Positions 1-11,611 of a stretch of 64,000 nt of DNA are shown here, piece after piece. The notes beneath the pieces are model-generated. The model saw only the letters and a list, made by a program, of their open reading frames with translations, did no database searches and was not told the DNA's origin. Where the stretch lies: assembly GCA_942159475.1 (NCBI GenBank), contig OW804096.1, positions 41,539,744 through 41,603,743 of the forward strand, read 5' to 3'. Positions within the stretch are counted from its first letter, which is position 1; each line of letters opens with the position of its first letter. This DNA is from Sthenelais limicola (Eukaryota > Annelida > Polychaeta > Phyllodocida > Sigalionidae). The position numbers and the translations under genes were made by a program.

Positions 1-829
1 AGAACAAAGATACTTTATGACACTCAGAAGGGAATTATAATACAACATCCAGGTGCATATCGCGTACTGGGACATGATAAGCATCCGATAACAGATACAT
101 TATCATCCACAATCATTGAATAATGGATAAACTCAACACTGAGACAGTCTAGAGTTGAGAGAGTCCCTCCAAACTTAAGAGAAATTCCCACGCTCCAAAC
201 CGCAAGATGTCATTATAATCCCATTACGCCTACTCCAGCGCCAGAAAAGTAATTAGCGCAGTAGGCGTCTAATCCCTGACATACTCTGAGAGGCTGTGAG
301 CCTAGACCGGAGAGCCTAAAGAGAGCAACCGTATGATGAGGTTAGGCATTTGAAAGGTAAACCTCTGAGTACTCTGAGGGTAACCAACACCAGGTAATAA
401 CAATTAAGTAGTTGCGGAACAACACCAATTCTGCAGTAAAGGTAATAACAATTAGGTAGTTGCGGAACAACTTAGATGATCTAGTGCATACAAAACTGAT
501 AATCACCTCTTAAAACTCCGAGACACTGACAGCCGGCAGTCATTCACCCTTCATTGGACCAGCACCGTGTTTATTATACGAGTCATATGTTTAATTTTCT
601 AATTCCAGGTCCATCATTCTAATTAATTGATGTTTACTGAACTGTGGGCATAAATTTCTCGTTATGCCTACGCAGGCCCACCAAGCCGATTCTCATGCGA
701 TTTTGCACCACAGAGGACTCTTTTTCATTAAATTCTGTGAGAATGTGATATATTGGAATTATGCGTGGAGTAGGGGCACAGATAAAGACGGCTAAAAAAC
801 AAGTTTGGGTTTTACTATAGTATACTGAC
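1..829. other. Noncoding, no gene seen
   Basis: Stop codons are dense in all frames and nothing resembles a known protein. The only internal structure seen is the short direct repeat listed separately. It may be intronic or 3' to the minus-strand gene whose first exon lies at 2700-2819. Confidence 0.5.
393..471. repeat. 31-bp direct repeat, two units 48 bp apart
   Basis: The unit beginning GGTAATAACAATTA and ending GCGGAACAAC occurs at 393-423 and 441-471 with one mismatch (AAGTAG versus AGGTAG). It is a small tandem duplication with a 17-bp spacer. Confidence 0.85.
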
Positions 830-834
830 TTTAT

Positions 835-1220
835 CACTGTCACCACACTGAATGTCCGTGCCGCGCTGCACGGACATCAAATAACCGTCAATGCTATGTT
901 CTAACGATACTCATTTTCATTTGTTTCTTGGAATTTAGAACATAACAATCTTTCTAAGTTCTAGGACATGTATTGAATGACTTGAATAAAGGATTGATCA
1001 ATGATATAGACTGCAAATCTCATTAGTTTCATCACTATACCTGTCTAAAGAAAAGTCACAGATGTCCGTGCTGCATTTGAATGCAACTTGTGTAGATGTT
1101 CGTGCAGGTTTTGGCCGATGTTGAAAGGAGATATCTAAGGAAATGTTTCGGCAGCATTGATTGGCCTATTTGTTTTGATGTACGTGCAGCGCGGCACGGA
1201 CATTCAGTGTGGTGACAGTG
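835..1220. mobile_element. 386-bp MITE with 47-bp TIRs and 5-bp TTTAT target duplication
   Basis: The terminal inverted repeats are 835-881 and 1174-1220 and differ at one base. They start CACTGTCACCACACTG. TTTAT lies directly outside both ends (830-834 and 1221-1225), as expected for a target-site duplication. Each TIR contains its own small palindrome, TGTCCGTGC followed by GCACGGACA with six bases between. The word GATGTnCGTGC recurs inside at about 1061 and 1096, which could be sub-terminal transposase binding sites. There is no coding capacity, so it would be non-autonomous. The superfamily is not assigned. Confidence 0.8.
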
Positions 1221-1225
1221 TTTAT

Positions 1226-2699
1226 GAGTATAGACTGCATAGACCTCCCACAGGCCCGTGACAAAACAATTGCAAGGTGCTCAGGACAGGTTCGATCGTT
1301 CCTTTGCAATAAACAACCCATTTTTCAGGAATCAGACTAGGTATGCAACATGCCATGAATGGACAAGGAGGGGTAGTGTCACTCTCCACATAGTTACAAA
1401 TCACTTTTCCTGGCCTACTCCGGGCCTACTCTAAATAATACTCACTTTGATTCTAGCAAGAAGGGCTGGGATGGAAAGTTATCCCTCCCTCTGGCTCTTC
1501 CAAAAACTTTCCAAGGAGGCTGATTGCCCAGGCATGAGAATTATTGGGATTGTGTATACGGTAACACGGTGTGAGAACTAACGTAATTTAATGCATAATC
1601 AAGCGTAGCTAATATAACATATTTTTTATAATAGGGTAGCCTACTTGTTTGTACGAGGGAGGTATAATACCTCACTTTACAATTGTGTTACTAGTATAAC
1701 GCATGGATGGTCATGGAAGGAAGCTATTTAGACATGCCTGAGTTCGAGCTGTATCATGTATAGCCAACATCAGCACTAGCTCCGCAAGGACTCACTCGGA
1801 CAGCGAAGCAGGCTATATCATGTATGGTATGGCAAAAAATATAGGTGAGTTTCTAAGGGGGTGATGATGATTTCTTGTTTTAGATGTAAGTTTTTCTAGG
1901 TAGGTAAATCGGAAACACGCCTATTATAGCTTATTTCCTATGCAATCAATAATAATATATCACACAAATAAAGCTAAATAACGAATCGACTTGTGCAGAA
2001 AGCTATTCACTTACATTACAATAAGCGAAAACAAAGATTGCCAATTACCACAACTTGAAGGATTATGGCAAGTCCAGGACGGCGGGCATGAGGTCACAGA
2101 CAGTGTTAGGACATTAAATCTCTCAAAACTCCCATGTGTACCAATACTAGTACTAGGCTAGGCCTACTCCATTTTACATAACTAAAACCATACAACCAGT
2201 GGTGTCAAGTTCCAAAGTATTAGAAAACCGAAACCTCCCATGTTTTCAGAGCATGGGAATGTGAATGTGAAACTCAACAAGTTCTACACAGCTTAGATAC
2301 CCAAGTATACATTGAACCGACATCTCAGGACACATATCACACCCGATATCATAACGCATTAATTAGCTAAGAACAAGTCAGAGCTTCAAGTCAACAAAGC
2401 ATTTTAAAGGACCTTCCTATCTCCTATACTAGTCCGAGTTGGTGTGACCATTGGATGACAGTAGTAGGTAGCTGTAGGTTTATATAGACTGCATTTCTAC
2501 AGCCATTATGGTGGACATAGTATAGGAAATCCACCTGACATTACAGAGCAATCTGAACTGAGTATTTTGCCTTGAAATAGGAAGGATATGGCCCTGGAAA
2601 GGGCTTACAAGCAAGAGATGCTGACATAACAAGTGACGCAGCAAACCAGGCAAGCAAATCGCTGCAGCTGCTGTTGTTGCTGCTGCTGCTGGAACTTAC
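1226..2699. other. Noncoding, probably intron 1 of a minus-strand gene
   Basis: If the 2700-2819 exon is real, this stretch lies in its first intron. I looked for a following exon on the minus strand and did not find one, so the rest of the gene would be left of the window. Confidence 0.4.
2661..2691 (-). repeat. CAG/CAA triplet run next to a splice donor
   Basis: On the minus strand an imperfect CAG/CAA run begins a few bases inside the intron, after the GTAAGT donor at 2694-2699. If the intron were retained it would be read as Ser/Asn-rich sequence. It is low-complexity and probably length-variable. Confidence 0.7.
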
Positions 2700-2819
2700 C
2701 CCTGTTTGTTTGACTTCGGGATTCCTGTTCACTTGCGCTGCTGTTGACAAACATCCATGCTGCTGCTTGAGGATGCTGGTGAACACACGGTTTCTGGCGA
2801 AACGCAGTAGAGACGCCAT
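2700..2819 (-). CDS. First coding exon of a probable mitochondrial protein (partial)
   Basis: The minus-strand ATG at 2819 opens 40 codons that end exactly at a consensus donor (GGG|GTAAGT), so the intron is phase 0. The peptide starts MASLLRFARNRVFTSILKQQ and ends NRNPEVKQTG. The first 25 or so residues are rich in Arg, Leu, Ser and Ala and lack acidic residues, as in a cleavable mitochondrial presequence. The end, NPEVKQTG, resembles the segment just before the conserved LFINNEW region of mitochondrial aldehyde dehydrogenases, so an ALDH2-like enzyme is one possibility, but 40 residues are too few for a firm assignment. No other exon is in the window. Neighbours are repeats, and it points away from the Pitx genes. 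Confidence 0.5.
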
Positions 2820-4279
2820 GGCGCTTTGATAATCTACACAGAGGAGTAATAAAGAGTGAGAGGTGAAGTCTGACAGCTGGTGAGGGCAGCCAGGGAATAG
2901 TAGGGGAGATGCGTGTTGACTGGCGGACTGTGCACTCGCTGAGCGGTTTGGTTATGCCTGCGGGTACCCCATGAATATTCATGAGTAGGCTTACTGTAAC
3001 AATTTCTGAACTCTATGGCAAGCCTGCTGAGGTCTTTAGACTTCACGTAGCCTAGCCATAGCCTAGGTTGTTAGCCTACCGTTACGTACGCTCGTTGCGC
3101 TGCATAGTTGATAGGCTCTAAAGCTTTTACTGAAAATTGTAATTAAAAAATATATGTTATTTTATTTATAAGGGTATCATTAAAATTCAAAGATCTTGTC
3201 TAACTTTTTATCGGTAAGGGATTTTCCTGATGGTGCTAAGGGACTGTTCATGTTTAACCATTGGGAGGGGGTCATCACAAATTCTCCACCACCCCCATGA
3301 ACAGTCCCTAAAAACACATTCTACATTCAATGTAGATACTAATGACTTACAAACTCATTATTATGCATTATTATACACGCATTGCTCTGAAAACAATGTA
3401 TCTAGAGTGATTTACGCATAGTGCGTATTTCACTAGTGATTTACGTGGGGTTGTCATGGCAACCAATCTGCTTTTTTTTTAAAGATAACCGGTACAATTC
3501 AAATTTATGACTCGACTTTTTGTATTTTCACGATTGAAAGCATGTATAATAATTAGATAGAACTGAACGAGAAGTTAGAACTACAAGGGTGATACATCAC
3601 AGTCATTCCATCTCTTTATACAATGCGTACAGAATCAGCAACATTATTAAATGGACATAATCTACCCGCCCAAAGTGAATAACCCATTCAGTCGTAGTAT
3701 AGATCTGTTGACTAACTTGTTGGTTTCAGTCGCTTAGATAAGAATATTGCATTTGTTACTATGCTACTCATGCAACATTCATGCTCATTCAACCAACTCG
3801 TTGGTTAACCTGTATTTATCACATAAAAGGCTACCACATAAGTAGTATGGAAGTCACATTGCTAGAAAATCTGTTCAAGGCCTCTAAATCCCCAGCTTTC
3901 GACTTGGCAATGCTGTTGCTAGGGAAATTAAAAGTTACCTGGTCATTGCTAGGCAGCCAATGCATATAAGCCCAAAACCGATGGAATCATCAGTGTGGAT
4001 TACTTGAGGGGCATCATTAGATTTTCAGTTGGGAGTCTCTAAATGGTCCGTAACTAGGGGGAACTGTGACCACTGTTTTTGCTAAGCAACAGAATAAACT
4101 CACAAATAAATGAAAACACAATTAGAATGCCTGGATATTTTGAAGTTGACATCAATTTTCTGGTTGCTAAGTGACTGTTTCTTTCATAGCAACAAGGGAA
4201 TAATTATATGTTTTAAGCTGTTTCTTATGATCTTAAAGCATTTACATCCATTTAATAATGATAAGAATGAACAAATCAT
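2820..4279. other. Noncoding; contains one inverted repeat and one X-box-like site
   Basis: Arms AGGGACTGTTCATG (3239-3252) and its complement (3296-3309) form a 14-bp stem around a 43-nt loop. An X-box-like palindrome, GTTGTCATGGCAAC, sits at 3450-3463. The part just above 2820 should contain the promoter of the minus-strand exon. No other gene is seen. Confidence 0.5.
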
Positions 4280-4840
4280 TTTGCGGACGACACAGTCATT
4301 TTCCATGAGAAAGATTTAGCCACCCCCAAGGTAGATTCCCTTCAAAATGACCTCACAAAGATCGAAAAATGGTGTGAGTCTAATAAAATATCTCTTAATA
4401 TCAACAAATGTAAATCACTTACTATTAGCACCAATATACCACTTGAAAACTCTGATGACCACCTCTACGTTATAAACAATTATAAATTAGAAGCGGTGGA
4501 TGCCTATAAATTCCTGGGGATTGAGCTTGATAGACACTTGAATTTTAAGAATTTGTTGACGAAGAAGTCACATATTGTGGGGGAGGGGGGGGGGGGGGAG
4601 AGTGAAAGCCCTATCAAAGCTATATAATGCCTGCAACAGACACTCCTTCTTATTCATAAAACGATGATATTACCTATTATTGATTATGGTGATATCCCGT
4701 CACTATGGAACAATCTTCCTGACGAGGTCCAACTAATTCCTACCAAAAAAAAATAGTTTAAATCTCACCTGAAAAATGAATTCTATTTAGAATTTGACCC
4801 TTTCCTAGGGGTAGACCCATCACCACTGGGGGTGGGCTAA
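4280..4840 (+). pseudogene. 3' fragment of a non-LTR retrotransposon reverse transcriptase
   Basis: Reading from 4280 gives FADDTVIF, the catalytic A/F-A-D-D box of LINE reverse transcriptases. It is followed by EKWCESNKISLNINKCK and YKFLGIELDRHLNFKN, the usual downstream RT and thumb motifs. A 14-G run (4585-4598) interrupts the frame. After it the reading resumes with ILPIIDYGDI and then LWNNLPDEVQ, typical of the C-terminal end of such ORFs. An in-frame TAG and at least one frameshift show that it is dead. Upstream RT domains and the endonuclease are missing, so it is a 5'-truncated insertion. It resembles the jockey/CR1-type group; the clade is not certain. Confidence 0.85.
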
Positions 4841-5064
4841 ATACTTTGTATCGTATTGTTATAATGGATGTAACATAAAGGATGATGAAGCTCTTTCAAG
4901 CCCAGCCTCCCCAGGGAATTTTGGGTTAATTTTTAATTATTTCTATGCCTCTATCTTAATCAAAACAACAATTTGACCCCTATTTTGGACATAAAATCTT
5001 TATATCATCTAAAAGCATTTTGGATGGAGATTCCAATTTTGAAACAGTGATGTTCGAATTCTTG

Positions 5065-5881
5065 GTTACCATGGCAACACATTGTGTTATTCAAAATTTA
5101 GTTTAATTTTTTGCCGGAGTTATTGAAGTACCATAATGCAGAAATATGGGAACAGATACCCCATTTTGAATTATAGAATTTGACTATTTAAGTTGAATCA
5201 TCATTTTTGTTCTCATGCAGAAGTCAGTCTAAATGATTCAACAGTTAAATTAAGGAAGTCTTATGCAATTCCATCGGGTTGTTACCATAGCAACTATCGG
5301 GAAAACCATAACTAGTGAAATTCGTAAAACAGAAGTTATTTTATATTTTTGGTTGCCATGGTAACAGTTCTGGCCCAATCTCAAAACAATCTATATTTCT
5401 GAGTTCTCCACATTTTGAGCTTTCACCTGATACCACACATGACTATATCAGATTATTTTTTAAAAATCATTTTTCCCCAGAACCCTCAGTCATTGGTATA
5501 TACCCTAACCAGTTGTCATGGTTACCCAAGTTGGAAACAGGGAAACAAATGAGTCATACTACTAATTTTGATCTGTTTGACAAAATCTGAAAGTATAATC
5601 ATATGAGGGTGAATGGTTCAGCAGAAAATTGTATGATTCATTTCAGTAAAAAAATGGTGTAATTGATTTAAATCTGTAACCATGGAAACAGTTATTGGAG
5701 TACAACATAATTTTTTATTGAGAAATATCAAGGTATCTAAGTACTTGAAATCTAGTGGTTTTGAAAGGAAGAATTTCTCAGATTTCCTAAATAAAAAGAG
5801 GAAAACTGATCAAAATAAGCCCTAAATTGTTACCTTGTTTCCATGGTTACCATTCTATTCCTTATCAGTTACCATGGAAAA
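5065..5881. repeat. Cluster of RFX X-box-like palindromes in noncoding DNA
   Basis: Six 14-mers fit the X-box consensus GTHNYYATRRNAAC on one strand or the other: 5065-5078, 5281-5294, 5352-5365, 5512-5525 (minus), 5676-5689 and 5837-5850 (minus). A near match is at 5868-5881. All share a CCATGG-like or CCATAG-like centre. The stretch has no coding potential and follows the LINE fragment. It could be an old repeat built of diverged units or a cluster of RFX sites. Confidence 0.7.
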
Positions 5882-5940
5882 AAACAATAGAATATTAAAC
5901 GCCATGATGTATGCATTTAGATGATACCACATACACTAAA

Positions 5941-6197
5941 GTGTGTTACAACCCATTATTACACATGTGAGCAGTTAGAAAGGTGCAGTTTGGGGGTGCA
6001 GTTCGGTTGATATGAACCGCTCACGTGTGCCGTTCGGCCAAAGACGCAATTTGATTGGTGAAGCGTAGGCCAGATGACGTTGTCCCGACCGTGTAACTTA
6101 GGCCTACAAATTGCGGTGAATGAAGCCTCCTCGAGCTAAACTATAGGCTTAACAAGTTAAATTTACTTTTTAACATCCAAATAGAGTGTGTAATAAA
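5941..6197. other. Noncoding, no feature recognised
   Basis: A short stretch with stops in all frames between the X-box cluster and a fold-back element. Nothing is assignable. Confidence 0.4.
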
Positions 6198-6328
6198 TAG
6201 CAAATGGCCCTCTGTTCGGGTTCAAACTGATCTCGACCCATCAGAAAACGGCAACTCACCCCTTCGGGGTTCGTCCCGTTTTCTGATGGGTCTCGATCAG
6301 TTTGAACCCTCCATCGGGCCATTTGCTA
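6198..6328. mobile_element. Fold-back element, copy 1 (about 54-bp arms)
   Basis: The left arm 6198-6251 and right arm 6276-6328 are inverted copies with matching blocks of 13, 15 and 17 bp separated by two short mismatched patches. The 24-nt loop contains CCCCTTCGGGG. A related element lies near 11150-11235, so this is a dispersed family and not a chance palindrome. There is no coding capacity. Confidence 0.75.
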
Positions 6329-8430
6329 TAAAAATTTCCATAGATATCCCAAATTTGCCCTAGTTGCCCAAATGGGCAAGAATTGGCCACATGGCCCCAG
6401 CAACAATTGTTGCCCACGGGCCCAAAGGGGTTAAAGATGTATTTATTCCTGGTACAGGTATATAATGTGATGGTATAACCTTGGTGTAACAAGGCAGGTA
6501 ACTGACTAATTAGTGGGTCAAACCCAGGTTATATAGGAGGGAGGCTTACCTACTGGTAAGCCTCTCCACCTCATTGGAGGTGCGACCCAACCAATGACAG
6601 GTAAGCATTAATCAGTAGAGAGGTAGGCTCCATACAGGTAGGAGCTATGGTGAAGGTATAGGCATATGGCCATTAATAATTAAAATTTTAGGTGCATAAA
6701 TATATTATGACACAGTGAGGTATAACAGTATAATATAATATATATTATATGTAGGATAGAGGACGAGACACTGTTTTCTATGTGAATATAATTGTCCAAG
6801 GCCGTCAGGCTGCGGACAATTATAATCACGAAGAGAACAGGGTTGAGTCCTCTAGCATGCTTATCCTCCAACTTCAATGGTGTGTTATTATTGAGGTGTT
6901 CAAATTCCCCTACCACCCTATACCACCCTCCCACCCGACAACGACTGCTGATCAGTGATCAGAATTGCTTGGAGACATGGTCCTATATACTGTATATATA
7001 TTGGGGCCCCACTCTCACTTGTATATTGCTAACGACCACATGTTTATGAGAGAACAATGCAAGAATAAGTCAATTCCACCTCTGAAGAATTTCTGGGCCT
7101 GACTCTCTCCCCCATGCATATTTTTTCCCCATTTTCACCACTTTCAATAAAATATTCGCAATTTTAAGTGGTGAAAAAATGCAAGAACGCTACATGCACT
7201 ATGACGTTCTCCAGTGTGTTTGTCTAACCTATGCCCCTCGCACCCTCGGCGCACACGTTGTTATAAGGTATGTCTGGGCCAATCAGGTTGCGACATACCT
7301 CAGTAGCTCTCTAGCCCTCGCAGTGGAAGGAGCTACCTGTATACAGCTTTTTAAAATTTATACGTGTCACAACGAGTTATAACAACGTGTTCCTTATCTG
7401 TTTACCTCGTCCGGTTGCAGAGCAGAGGCGTAAGTAGGTCGGCGAGACGTCAATTCGATATAAATTGTAACATTGATTTGTATTCTCTAAATTCCAAATA
7501 TATATAACATTCATAATGTTGAAATGAACGTTTAATATGTCTGTCATTGGATTTTAGAATAAAGGAATATATTCAATGTACTGTAGCAGGTTTCTTCGTT
7601 AATATTTATATTATATTCATATTCGTACAGGCATTTTAGGCAGATTTAAGACCAAACCCGGAATAAAATAATGTAAAGCTGATTTTTGGATATATGATGC
7701 GGGACACATTGGGGATCATTCCCTGAAAAGTCCCCCTCTAGGGACCGTGTGCTTTTTGAGATTTTGACGTTTTTGTGTCATTTTCCACAAAATAGCATTG
7801 GTCTCTGGGAAAAAGCACCTGGCTCAGGCCATTATTGCCAAAATTAAGAATATTAATTAAGCATTGTTATTTGCAAGGAATATAACATATACAAAATATA
7901 CTGTACAGGTTGGGGTTTTATAGTAAACAAGTATGTATGGAGATTCCAGAAATATATGTTTCAACAAAATATCTTTATTTTTTTAATTTTGTTGCCATGG
8001 CAACGGTCAGATTTGTGTGAAAAAAGCATTTTTTCAGATCAGGTCATACTATTTGGGGACCTAATTGTCTACATTGTGCATGTTGTGACACCTTTTTAAA
8101 ATTTGGCATGGTGTTAAACAAGGTGTTAAATTTTCTAAAAGCACCAGCAACAAGTTGGTAGACACCCCTGGTGGCCAGTAGCTGCAAAATTCAAGATGGC
8201 CACCTGTTTAATTCATTTGCCAAATACATCACATTCATAGTCCATTTCTGACTGTTGACGGGGAGAAAAATATAATAATCCTCAAAATCAAATTCTAAAT
8301 TTCTATTGATTAATTATTTGGCACTTCATTCATATATGACAAATTTGGCTTTCGCCAATTTTGTTATATTTAAAACAGAATTGTTCTCTTTCAGAAATCA
8401 TGATATGCTATAACCTGCAGCCCTTATCTG
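6329..8430. other. Noncoding, repeat-like, no gene recognised
   Basis: Contains short self-complementary stretches (for example around 6370-6430, rich in TGGGCA/TGCCCA words), TA-rich low complexity near 6730-6750 and a perfect X-box palindrome at 7991-8004. Short open frames in 6680-7380 match nothing I recognise. Confidence 0.4.
7991..8004. promoter_or_regulatory. Perfect palindromic X-box-like site
   Basis: GTTGCCATGGCAAC is a fully palindromic 14-mer fitting the RFX X-box consensus. No promoter or gene is seen beside it, so it may be part of a repeat and not a working site. A related site, GTTTCCATGGCAAC, is at 9085-9098. Confidence 0.4.
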
Positions 8431-8431
8431 A

Positions 8432-8520
8432 GCCTCTGTGGCCGAGTAGGTAGAGCATTCAACTCTTCTTGCCAGCCTATCCTTACATGAGAGGTACTGG
8501 GTTCGAAATCCAGGCCAATC
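8432..8520 (+). mobile_element. tRNA-derived SINE head
   Basis: TGGCCGAGTAGG (8439-8450) fits the pol III A box, and GGTTCGAAATC (8500-8510) fits the B box apart from one inserted base. The B box sits in a T-arm-like hairpin (CTGG/CCAG). The inserted base and the lack of a clean acceptor pairing argue against a working tRNA gene, so a SINE or tRNA pseudogene is more likely. Confidence 0.6.
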
Positions 8521-8555
8521 CTAGTTCAAAATTATTTCCAACAGATACCCCAGCA

Positions 8556-8624
8556 GACTCTTTAATGAAAGAGTCTGCTCAGGCTAAGAGGACTCTTCTG
8601 AGCAGACTCTTTCATTAAAAAGTC
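8556..8624. repeat. 26-bp inverted repeat with 17-nt loop
   Basis: Arms 8556-8581 and 8599-8624 are near-perfect inverted copies ending in TCTGCTCA / TGAGCAGA. The left arm is itself partly palindromic (GACTCTTTAATGAAAGAGTC). It lies just 3' of the tRNA-like SINE head and may belong to the same insertion. Confidence 0.75.
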
Positions 8625-11149
8625 CGCTCAGAATGCTCAAAGAATGCACCTGGAATTCAGGACTGTATTCTTCGACCATGAGAGTCCGCCCAAGCCAATG
8701 CTGGGGAATAGGGACACCACAGCAAGTGTAGGATAAACTGTACAAGACACCTTCAAGGCTTGTAAGTCGTTTTTCATAAAATCGCCTCATCAATACCTTA
8801 TCTTATATGATATTGCCAATGATAGCTGTTGAGTTGTAATTAGACTGTTTATTGTATCTAATTAATGTGTGAAATAACAACATAATACTTAGTTAAAATC
8901 AATGATATTCTCTTTTATTTACAACTTTATAAGATTATTGAAGGGAGGCCCAGAAGATTAGTTTTCTGAGGGTTTGTTTCCTTTTCTGATGTACCTTATC
9001 TAATGTCTGAATAAAAATACAATATATAAATCCTTTGATTTGGCCTAAAATGCTGGCCATAAATACCAAATACCATATCAAAATGTTTCCATGGCAACCG
9101 TGACCAAGGAAACAAAATTCCAGATTGGGTCTATAGCCCAAAATGATCAGCACATCCAAATACACCTACGGTATATGGGTATACCCGTTCAGGCATCACA
9201 TTTTAGCTTTACTTTAATCCGCCATTTTCCTCATGATGATTGAGGACAATGAGAATAATAAAATATCTATGAAGTTCCCTATGTTAGCTGGAGGCGTTTT
9301 AATGATTCAAATTATCATAAAAGTATATCTTGTATCAGCAATGTATTTACCAGTATATAATTTGCAGGAATGTCTAGCTTGGCACGCTTCTCTGGACGAG
9401 GAGCGACCGACCCGCCCTCTATGAGGGTGGAATCCCACATCCGAAATTCTTCCCGTCGCCCTATCAATCAGCGTCCTCTCCCCATATATGAACGACCCCT
9501 ACTTATGGCCTAACTATTGTAGTTATCCCATGTAAGTCGCAACCTTATTATCGTCTCAAATGAAACTTGTGTTAGTTACGAAGCCTTTTTATGGGAGGAC
9601 TTATATATTATACAGTGTAACAAACTTGTACTTTTAAATATAAAAGTTGGCTCTTCATTATCGGCAATATCGCGTGACCATTCCGATCCCTTATTCCGTT
9701 CCGTACCGGTTCCATAACGTCTCCGGAAGTCACGTTAACGCTAATAAACGTAACCGGCAAATGGGATATATTCGAAATGGATAGCGGTAGTGTTAAAGGG
9801 AGGGTGGCGTTGACGTACACAGCACGTTGTGGTGTGTACGTCTACGGTATTTAACAGTAAATCAAATGGATATTGTAGGTAGGAGGGATAGAGACAGGGG
9901 TGTGTGTGGTGGGGGGAGGGGGGACGATCCTTTATTTTTTAATATAAAAACAATCTAAAATCGTTCAGATCTGATGAAATATAACCAATTAACTTCCCAC
10001 AAATAAATGTCTTGCTGCGGTAATTTTCTGGACATACACATGAATACACAACTCTCCTCTTGCTCAAGGTTGGGAGCTATTACATATTAGAACCAGCTAG
10101 GTGCAGGGTACAATAAACTTCTGCTGGCCTGTCTTACGCCTGTAGTTGCATCTTAAGAAGACCTTTCTAATCACGCTAAAGTTAGGTAGATGAGGACATA
10201 AAGGTGGATTATGGGGGGGGGGGGGGGGGGGGATGGGGATGTAACAACACAGAAAAACATGAGAAACAGTTCTAAATGAGTTAGAGCACTCGGTTGGTTT
10301 GATTCTCAACCTTTTGTGGATGTTGCCTCTGGCTAAACCCTCTAAAACGGTTTTGCCTCTGGCTGAACCCTCTAAACCCCACAAAAAGTCCATAACTTTT
10401 TCATAACTGTTAACCTTTTATAACTAGCCTAATTATGAGGAAAGGCATATATTTTGTATTACTTTGGAATATATCTATAATATATTGTAGTGACACCTCC
10501 ATGTCCTGGTGGCGGGGGTTGCTTTGCGACCTCCCTATATTTATTGTATCAACCACTCTACTGCTGTCCATGCTATGGAATGGACGCTAATATTCGCTCC
10601 GAAAATCAAAGTATTTCAAAGTAAAAGTAAATTTTAAACATTTATCAAAGAGAGGGGTTACCAAACTACCAAACAATGACAAAATGAACAATTTTCTGTT
10701 GGAAATTTTTTCTGGGTATGAAGCAACAAAACTAGTTATTGTATGTTCATTAATTCAAAAGTATAAACTTTAACTAAGGAACCACTCATAAATCAGGCTC
10801 AATTAATCAATCATCACATTAGTATGTGCTACCGGTACAATATTCATCACCAATAAGTTTTAAAATTTTGTGTATACTTTGGATTTATAGGTATGTACTA
10901 TATACAAAACCTGATAATTAAAAGTTATAATTAGAGTGACTTAGATACATACTCTGGGTAGGACGAAAAAGGGTCGAAAGATTGAGACTACCCGGTAATA
11001 CTATCTAAGTAAAGAATTTGTATAAAAAAAAACACGAAAAAACCCCCAAAACTTTGGACCTAGCTTTGTGTCCAGGAGAGTTTAGAACAATATTTAGCAT
11101 TAATCAATTAGCTCTTAAATTAGTGTTATAAAGCCACACAGAAAATTAT
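8625..11149. other. Noncoding, no gene recognised
   Basis: Holds an X-box-like site (9085-9098), a 9-bp-arm hairpin (GACGTACAC at 9812-9820 and its complement at 9834-9842) and a poly-G run. The minus-strand frame 9608-9820 lies in a locally CpG-rich patch, but the peptide is not recognisable and no splice signals support it. Confidence 0.4.
10213..10232 (+). repeat. Poly-G run (20 G)
   Basis: An uninterrupted run of 20 G on the plus strand. Other G runs of 14 or more lie at 4585-4598, 36870-36885 and 39570-39584, all on this strand. Lengths of such runs are often unreliable in assemblies. Confidence 0.95.
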
Positions 11150-11235
11150 TGTACCTAATGGCACAATGGAGGTTTGTAATCGATCGATCGAGATCGATTA
11201 CAAACCGAACAGAGGGCTATTTGGTATTTATTACA
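11150..11235. mobile_element. Fold-back element, copy 2
   Basis: GGTTTGTAATCGATC (11171-11185) and its exact complement (11192-11206) form a 15-bp stem with a 6-nt loop. The outer parts match copy 1 at 6198-6328: the complement of 11207-11226 reads close to its left arm (CCCTCTGTTC), and 11156-11170 resembles the complement of its right arm. It is shorter and more diverged than copy 1. Confidence 0.6.
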
Positions 11236-11611
11236 TAATAAATCAACAAGAGAACTCGATTTTGATAGTATTTTACCTTACTTTCCACTAATCTTTTGGA
11301 TATTCGGCTCAAATAGCACATAGGTGAATAGCACCCCTGAAATCATTCAGTGCAAACAATTTAAATCATCAATAAATTACCTTATATTCGGAAAACACTA
11401 CCCCAAGGGTCAACTGTTTATATCAGATGGCAACTAATGCCTGCCTCATCTTGAACGATTGATTATTTAAATGTTCAATAGATATAAATTTATGACTGCT
11501 AATAAAATACCGAGAACAAGAGCCTTAGCACCAAACAATGTGTGCAACAAACAATGCATGCGTCATATTTCATGTTTTAGTGTTCATGTATCTTTTTATT
11601 TGGTACAAGTA
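11236..11611. other. Noncoding, no feature recognised
   Basis: AT-rich sequence with frequent stops; nothing assignable before the start of the duplicated segment. Confidence 0.4.

Noticed and set aside
8432..8520. Functional tRNA gene
   Set aside because: The B box has an inserted base and the acceptor stem does not pair properly, so a SINE or pseudogene is more likely.
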